Origin: Spirogloea muscicola
Lineage: Eukaryota > Streptophyta > Zygnematophyceae > Spirogloeales > Spirogloeaceae
Length of the DNA: 23,471 nucleotides
Assembly: GCA_009602725.1 (NCBI GenBank)
Contig: WELB01000223.1
Coordinates: forward strand, 133,558-157,028
Direction: 5' to 3'
Positions 16,380 through 23,471 of the stretch are shown one piece after another. The number at the start of each line of letters is the position of its first letter. Position 1 is the first letter of the stretch. Position numbers and translations under genes: made by a program. The notes beneath the pieces are model-generated. The model was given only the letters and a program-made list of their open reading frames with translations, did not search any database and was not told the origin of the DNA.

Positions 16380-19300
16380 TTACCCATCTGCAATTTCGAA
16401 AGGGTTGATCGTATACTGGTCAAGCAATGCCTCCTACTTGTGCTGCACAAGTAACACCATGCTGACCTGCTGATAGAGGACGGTGGAGGGAGTCATGCCT
16501 GGTACTGTATTGGCTTCTATGACAAGGATCTGTCAAGCAGCACATGACCTGCTTCAGACATCTATTAACGTAACCTTTGGCAACCATCAATCATCACCGT
16601 GGGCCTCATGAAATAGAATCTGGACAAACAGCAGCCTTGACATGCAAAGGAGTATGTAGCATGCAATCTCAACGGTGCTGCAGCAACTTCTGTCATCTAG
16701 TAGAAGTAGCTCACAGTCACAGCCAAGTTGGACAATTCCTGCTGCACAAAGCTCAGTCGCTTATCATGTGGATAGTGATGCTGCTGGCTTACTTCACCAG
16801 TGTCAACGTGGAGGAAAGCATCCACCCGAGCAAAACCATCAAGCCCAAGGGTGTTGGCAACAAGTTCCATCCGTCTCTTTGCCCTTGCGACAACCTCTTC
16901 ACTGCATTTAGACCGGTCATACAGGTGTTACACTCTCATTGTCAAGCTGTGACGAGCTCATAGGTAACAGACTCGTTAAGTAGAATACAATCAAGTCAAT
17001 TCAAGCAAGCAGCGAGCTATGGTTGATACACTATGTCACCTATTGAAGTCTCTCGGTCTCTGTTGTGCATACCTGATGATGGAAGGTGGAGGTGGTGTGA
17101 GATTGACACCAGTGCCACCTGCCAATGACATCCTTCCATTCAAATTTAAGTCTGGTAGCAACCTTCAGTTGGACTCTGCTATCCTGCTACCATGCTGTCC
17201 AATATTTTTATAAGGACTTCATTCGGATATGCCGACCGCAAGCTAACAGCTGCTTCGGCATCATGCAGCGCGAGCAGTCTACTCGATCAGCTCAACCATC
17301 TCGAGCTTCTTATACCTTGGAACTTCTCCTCCAATGAGAGCACATCACCGCTCTCCTTCACGGTGATGCTGGGATTCAGGGCAACCATTTGGCCCTGCTT
17401 CCCGAGCACCGCTTGCGTAATCTCTATCCATCTAATTTTCCCCTTCCAGACAAGCTTCCCTTCAACATTGAAGCTGATCGGGTCTGTTTCAATGAAGGGC
17501 TCAAATAGCACTGATGAAGGAGCTGGTACGGGCATCTCAATTATTCCATTGAGCTGCACGGTGCGCAGTGACCTCATTAGCTCTGTCCCCTTCCAGTAAC
17601 TAGCAGAAGTATCTATTCAGTGCACCGCATGACTGCAATACTGTAACTAAAACATATTCAACTGTTATTCAACTGCTACTTGGTGAAGTGCATGAAGGAC
17701 AACGTCAAGAAAAGCCCTCCAGAGTGCAGTACTGTATAAGCATCCAGGTGCTGAAGTCGCTAGCTGCTTACATTCGTGAGTGAGCCAGGTAAGAGCCTAG
17801 GAGCTTCAGTGAACAGTGCCTCCACGTACGTGCCTAAATCTCGTGAACAACTGGCATTTCCAACAACAGAAATTTTGTCATCTGATCATTTGATATCTAT
17901 CACTGCAAAGACATACAATGCTAGCATTAGGTCTTCACCTATTTTCACCAGGACCTTCCATTAACCCTGAAGCAAATTGCTCATTGTCTGACTTTCTCCT
18001 TCAATTGGCAAGAAAGTGACCCACACCAATAGGATAACAGAGACAACAACAATCAACTGCCCCAAGGGTTGCAGCATGCACCTCAATCTTGCAACACCGG
18101 TTGAGCAGCCATCAGACACTGGCTTCACACACAGAGATTCAGCTCCAAGCCTTGAAGTCAAGGAGCGCCAGGTACGGTCGTTGGAGCTGTCAGCTGCCTT
18201 GCCTTTGGCTCCTCCTTGCGGCGTAAGCAGAGCGGCCAAAGTTTCCACAATTTTACTTGCTGTATGCACACCATTGCCTTCAAGCTGCGAATGAAAATAC
18301 CAGAAGGGGACAGTTAGTGGTTCGCTTGACTCAGTACCCAGTTACAATATCAGCTTACTCAAGAGAATACAAGGGCACAGAACAACACTGAGCAAATGAG
18401 AAGTAACTAACCCCTTTAAGAGCGTTGGCTGTGTCAGCCTTGTCCATACAGAGGCGAGAAGCTTTAGAGCTTGAACCTGCGAACGTGATGTGCAGCCACA
18501 CAACCACTGTAATCACGTAGTGACACCTTTGTCCTTGCTCATTGCCTAGCTCTTCCAGATTGCATTGGACTGGTGTTCTCAAACATGCTCTTATGTACTT
18601 TGTCACTGGATATTAACATGCAATGACTCATGCTCATTGTAAGCATAGAAGACGAGTACCTGTGTAGGCAACTCTGGAGCCTTCAAATAGGCTCTGCAAC
18701 GTGCCATCCTCTCCAATTCCTCCGTGCACTGCATAATTGCACACGAAGAAGGTCACTCAAGGTAACTATTGGGCTCGTATCCTGAGAGATTATGATTCTA
18801 TTGCGGATCTTGCAAGCTATGGCATTTCGAGCTTCAGCAACGTGGATTACTAGAAGGTGCAGGCTTACCAGCCAGAAAAATAACAGCCCCATTTTTCTTA
18901 GCAAGCTCAAGAATGTTCGCCAATTGTAAACGTTGAGGCATCTGCTTTTCCAGAGTACCAAGTTGCTGCTGTGCACCCGTGCTGCTTTGACTGGCTTCTG
19001 TCAAGCTCCTTACCACCTCCTCTCGGACTTGAGACATTATAGCAGCTGTTGAAGGTTCTGTTGACATCTCACAAGCATCAACAACTTCTTCCACTGTATG
19101 TCGAAGCACAGAATAATACCTGTCAGGCAGATACACATTACAATTTCATTCCAAGGCAAGAATGCAGCGAAGGGAGAGCCAGTGACTAGAGAGGGACATA
19201 GAGCCCCATATGAGCAGGGTTTGGCAGATGAATTGATCCTGGAAACTATGCAGGCTGATGGTGAGAACCACTGGCTAAGGTACAAGGATCTGCTTTCCTT

Positions 19301-19930
19301 CGCTTACTTAGCACATAGGAAGTTAAAAACCAGAGTCTGCGAAAGCACATGGAGAGCCAAGAAGATAGGACCTAACAAACTTGTATTCAGCCAGGATACA
19401 TGTAAGTTGGTACATGGCAGTTGCAACAACTTACGGCAGAGCCCATACTATCCTCTCCAAGGGACTTGCCAAACGATGATGACCATCATCACCATCTTCT
19501 TCACATAAATTGAGGTATGATGGTGATAGTAGGAAAGGACTGACTTCCAACTGCCAAAGGACCATGACACCTTGTCACTAAGTAATCTGCGAGGAGTATT
19601 AGAAGAAGCAGCTAGCTGGAAAAATTGCTGCCCTTAGGTCTCGAAGTAGAATGTATCAAATCTCCTGTAAATGACAAACATATGTCACATAGAAGCAATG
19701 TTGTCTTTCTATAAATCTGACTGCTTACAGCAGGCGTCACAACGAAATGACAACAACGTAAAAAGCATGTAGCTGAAGCTTGTCAAGAATCTAGAGCACC
19801 CAAAGTGATAAAAGAAGGTGAGGAAGCATGACATACATCATCCCAGGTTTTCAACTTAAGCCATACATTTGTACCACTCATAAGGGAAACCTGTCGTTCT
19901 GATGTGTCGCCCCCAAAGAGCACATACACG
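16380..19930 (-). other. DDL module 2 (C-terminal ATP-grasp unit)
   Basis: Motifs in order: YVLFGGDTSERQVSLMSG (about residue 475), VHGGIGEDGTLQ (about 627), VAYTGSSSKASRLCMDK, CVKPVSDGCSTGVARL (about 720), VLFEPFIETD, LNPSITVKESGDVLSLEEKF, GFARVDAFLHV, and ILVIEANTVPGMTPSTVL (about 897-914). The E-x-N-T-x-P-G-M-T signature and the GEDG and S-T-G-V loops are present, so this half is the likely active site. Exon 14 (19550-19435) codes a variable acidic loop (EEDGDDGHH) that connects two conserved parts. Confidence 0.8.
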
Positions 19931-22900
19931 GGTTGCTTGATGGGAGTCTTTGAAGTGCTTGGTACGGAATGCTGGCATGATATTTTGGCTTGTCCACAAC
20001 TTGGTAATTGTACTCCAATCCGGGAGCATGCTCTTGCTAGGATGAACCTGAGGATATCTGCATGGGAAAAGCCAACCTGCACAAGTCATCCCTTGACCCT
20101 GTCAGCGCAGGGTTGGAATGAATCATGAGATGCCTTGATGACAGTATCTGAGAAAGTCTGGTATAGACCTGCGCAGCTTGTTGGAAAAGGAAGCTTGTCT
20201 GCTCCATCCCGCTTATCTGATGGCAGCAGGCAACATGATGAGCAGTTGCTGAAGTTGCTCTACTCCGGTCCTCTTCACCATGCAGTCTGAGCTTGAAAAG
20301 AGCATGTGCAAGCTACTTAAGTGACCCATAACAACCTTACAATATTGATATCTGAGAAAACGATGGTCCCAGCTTGGCTGCTTCCCACGTACTCCATGTC
20401 ATCTCCTTTGGCAGGAAGAAGCCACCCGTCAATCCTGGCAAAGTCCCTTAAAGAAAATGCTGCAAAGAGCTTAGCAGCACCTTCCCTTACGCCAGCTAGT
20501 GCTTCCAGAGGAAACCTGGGGGGTGTATAGTAGGACACCTGCAGTTGAAGATGATACAACTGCTTACACAATTGTTGCCCAGAACAGAAATTTCTGAAGC
20601 AGAGTACAAGAAAAGTCCTGAGCCGTTTCTGGAGGTGGCTCTTACCTGCTGAGTAGGAAGATATTTACGACGATAGTCAAATATTGCAGTAGTACCCTCC
20701 TCTGCTGCGCCCTTCAGCTCAACCTGGTACGTACAAGCATATTTTCACTTACACAAAGTTCAATGATATGTAAAGAGCTCGCAAGCAGGTCAGCAGCATA
20801 AGCTTCCCAAGCTATCCCGCTCATGTCATTTCTTAGATGGCACATCTAGCCTACTTGTGTACCTCAATGGCCAACTAAGGTTAGAGTTTTTCTCGTGGTC
20901 TCTACAAATACGTCAGCAGACGAGCTCTAACATCTCAAGTGTCATTCTGGATGAGCACGAATGAAAACAAACCTCGGTAGGGAGGAGGGTGACTGGTTGG
21001 CAGCGGTCACCGAGCCCTGCGTCAAGGACAATGGCGGTGAACTCCTTCCCACCCTCAGCAAAGGCTTCCACCACAACCCTATGATCGATACCCTGAGTCA
21101 GAGACAAGGAAGAAGTAATAGCAATATCTTAGGATATTAGTGTATGAAAGCGCCAATGAAAATTTCCGGATGGGCTAAATTAGTGAACCTGCTAATGTAT
21201 AGTTGGAGTGCTAGAAATTCTGAGAGTCAGCAGGTGCCGAGTTTTATAACTTTGCAGACCAACATTACCAGGACATCTATGACTCTCTTGGCGTCATTGG
21301 CGCTATGAGAAGTGGACACAAAGCGAAGCTTCCGTGGAAGAGCTCACTTCTTATTTTGAAAACGAACTACTCTCACAGTGCCAAGCTTCAGCATCACGTC
21401 CAATACTGACCTCCTCAATCAAGGACTTGGCACTTGCAATAGTCTCCTGAATTCCAATGGCCACACTCACTCCCAAGCTTGACCCAGCCCGTGCAGGCTT
21501 CACCTATCATGTCATTGGAAGACAAATGTTTCGAAGACGTCAGTCAACCTGACTGCGTGCGGAAGTGAATGTATACAAAGACTTGGGGGTTTTCTCAGGC
21601 GTAAGCCAGAACTCTAACAATCAAGAGAGTTCAGCCACATACCACCACCCGCCCATGTTTCGGGGACAAATTTTGTTCAGCAAACCAGGTCGCCAATGCA
21701 TCCTCGTCTGCTTCATTGTCCTGCCCAGATGTAAAGCGGTGATTTCGCTATCTCATGACATTGACCAGGTCTTCGGAGTACATTCACATCCTCATTGCTG
21801 ATTGAGCAGAGCTATCGTGCCATACATTGCCATGCACAACTCCACTCAATCTAGCTACCAGGGCTGGTAATATGAAAGAATGACATTTGTAAGAAAACAA
21901 CCTCACACAGAGGCCTTGTAGCACATTATAGCACAACTTAAAAAGGTGCCACACCTGAAAGAGAAAGCTTGGAAGGGTCGCAAAACCCAGCTTTGCTAGC
22001 TCAATGGCTGCTGAATGCTAAAAGACATACATATGGTGCAATGCCATTGTCAGGACTTGTCCAAACTGACGTCAGCTATCAATTTGAGTTGCTGATTCAC
22101 ACATCCATGTTGGCGACCGAGCCTTGGCTGAGAGGTACCTTGTCAAACGCCAGAGCTGCTTTGGTAGCGGAGGTGCCAACGAAGGGTATGCCAGCACTTT
22201 CCAGAAGCTCCTGTGTGAGGAATATGCCTTGCATAAGAGCTGCTGCACAGAAAGGAGCAGGATGAAGCTATTCCTTCACTGCTGTGATGTCAATGCTACA
22301 TGAAAGGAGGAGCAATCATTGATGTCTGCATACCTGGATGCCTCCATCTTCTCCAAATTTTCCGTGCAAAGCCGGGAAGACAATATCGACACTCTGCTTA
22401 AGGTGAGCCAAGAATGCAGCATGAGACTCGAATTTGTTGGCTGTGCTGCACAGAGGACAAGCTGATACTTGTCACTTGCAGCTGCCTCAAGTGCATCTTC
22501 TCAATTGTGGAACCGGTATGGGAGTCAAGCACCCACAATTGCTGGACAATTTGTTATTGCACTCTTCAAGCAGTTCCAGACGCATGCACCAGTAAGCAAT
22601 AGGGTATAAATTCGAATACTGGCAAATGATGTCAATTGAGCAGGTCCAAAAAGAACACCTTGCAAGCTTGAAGTCGAAATCAGAGGGCGTGTTGGAGTAC
22701 ATTTGAGCGTGGGAAATGGCATACACCTGCAAGCTCCGGTCAACAAAGTAGGTGTCTATCTCCACACCCGGACCCTGCATTGCGGGCATCCGACCTACCG
22801 ACAATTAGCACATGGACTGTAGGGCCCTCAATCCACAAGACAGTAAGTACGGGCTCTGGGCATTATTGTGCATCGAAGGCCAGCACAAAGAGCAGCGGGC

Positions 22901-23471
22901 TCTGCAAACCTGCAGGTGATCCAGGATGGACCTGCCGGAGTTCAGCGATATACCCCGTTCCTCCGACGGGCCCCCGCATATAACACCCACCCGGACCACC
23001 GACGGCTCATTCTGCCTGCATGATCAGCAGGAGGATCGGGTCATCACTTATTGATGACCTTTGCAACCTTTGCGACCTTTGCTTGAGCAGTTGATCAATG
23101 TGACAGCACCTCAAGGGGAGAGAGAAGCTTAGACCACTAACACAAGCTCTTAGATCACTAACACAACCTAAAGTGTGCCTCGTCTCAACAAGAATCCGCC
23201 TCAACACGTGTCTGCAGGCTTGTCTGCAGGCCTCGAGATGCAGAGATCACGATAGTAGGCAAGGAATGGGCAGGTGCTCTCACCTGCCTGCACTCGCTGC
23301 CGTCTCCATCAGCTGCGGAAGGGCAGCCTGGCCGCTCGTCCCTGGCGCGTGGGAGCTCAGACTTGTCGGCATGCAGCTCCGAGGCGCGGCGCTCGCCAGG
23401 CGGCCGGCGGCAGCCTCGCGGCGCCGCGTGCCGAGGTGCACTCGCCGACGCCGAGGCGCCGGCTCCGCAGC
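16380..23471 (-). CDS. DDL: Plastid-type tandem double D-alanine--D-alanine ligase, 24 exons, 5' end beyond the window
   Basis: Joins two D-Ala with ATP to make D-Ala-D-Ala for peptidoglycan precursors; in plants the fused two-module enzyme acts in plastids. Exons in transcript order: >23471-23284, 23015-22910, 22774-22659, 22445-22334, 22210-22139, 22017-21955, 21720-21643, 21503-21411, 21092-20973, 20723-20646, 20538-20341, 20216-20169, 20076-19837, 19550-19435, 19119-18869, 18728-18660, 18476-18412, 18284-18082, 17850-17772, 17553-17316, 17118-17073, 16901-16793, 16529-16467, 16433-16380 (stop TAA). All introns are GT-AG and all phases match, giving 934 codons without a stop. Exon 1 codes an Arg/Ala/Ser-rich leader (RLASAAPRSCMPTSLSSH) suited to a plastid transit peptide. 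The last exon (EALLDQYTINPFEIADG) is less conserved and the least certain. The start codon lies outside the window or, less likely, is the in-frame Met in exon 1. Confidence 0.9.
19999..22982 (-). other. DDL module 1 (N-terminal ATP-grasp unit)
   Basis: Motifs in order: VGVICGGPSEERGISLNSG (residues about 70-90 of the visible protein), PALHGKFGEDGG, PFVGTSATKAALAFDK, VVKPARAGSSLGVSVA (nucleotide-binding loop), VVVEAFAEGGKEFTAIV, FARIDGW, and DINIISGMEQTS where a canonical ligase has E-x-N-T-x-P-G-x-T. The change at this last motif, which binds metal and the second D-Ala, suggests module 1 is catalytically altered, as it also looks in the plant homologues I recall. Confidence 0.75.

Noticed and set aside
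19120-19300. Minus-strand frame just upstream of DDL exon 15 considered as an exon
   Set aside because: The intron it would leave is only about 24 bases and its sequence does not fit the family. Exon 14 at 19550-19435 fits both phase and sequence.
19098-19508. Plus-strand frame of 136 codons within the DDL gene
   Set aside because: It overlaps DDL exons 14 and 15 on the other strand, and its translation shows no family signature.
1-23471. tRNA, rRNA, CRISPR array or bacterial operon signals
   Set aside because: No cloverleaf, rRNA core text or regular spacer-repeat array was seen, and split genes with GT-AG introns exclude a bacterial reading.

Overview
This window is nuclear DNA of a eukaryote. 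Genes are split by short GT-AG introns, there are no prokaryotic operon features, and one assembly gap (811 N) plus one isolated N are present. The best lineage clue is a 24-exon gene on the minus strand for a tandem double D-alanine--D-alanine ligase, the fused two-module form known from land plants, mosses and streptophyte algae, where it serves plastid peptidoglycan. With a leucine-rich-repeat extensin-like wall protein, this suggests the green lineage. A streptophyte alga is my inference; I cannot name a species.

Region by region. 1-714: very GC-rich low-complexity DNA, with a doubtful divergent reading frame on the minus strand. 715-5700 (+): a gene with a signal peptide, a C-type lectin-like domain, a lysine-rich then proline-rich linker, a plant-type LRR N-cap and LRRs, and two long extensin-like Pro/Ser exons that arose by tandem duplication. 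5743-5829: a lone exon resembling the start of ribosomal protein L11 methyltransferase. 5888-6301: a Pro-rich then Gly-rich reading frame. About 6855-8512 (-): an inverted, truncated and frameshifted paralogue of the lectin-LRR gene. It keeps the same intron that joins the lectin half to the Pro/LRR half, in the same phase.

8595-15164: a nest of 5'-truncated, decayed non-LTR (LINE-like) retrotransposon ends in both orientations. They share a C-terminal protein tail, a 3' UTR and a small hairpin of the type GGGCTGGC-TTT-GCCAGCCC. The nest contains the gap at 11521-12331, a short segment inserted inside one copy and repeated elsewhere, and an inverted repeat that reads YADG in both arms. 15165-16379: no gene seen.

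16380-23471 (-): the double DDL gene. I joined 24 exons with matching phases and consensus splice sites into 934 residues plus a stop codon; the 5' end runs off the window. It is intact in this reading, whereas the lectin-LRR gene carries at least two frameshifts.

The genes do not form an obvious pathway. DDL points to D-Ala-D-Ala made for plastid peptidoglycan; the lectin-LRR-extensin gene points to the cell wall or surface. The most unusual items are the lectin-LRR-extensin architecture with its inverted paralogue and duplicated exon, and the hairpin-bearing retroelement family. All assignments come from reading the sequence by eye; no database search was run.
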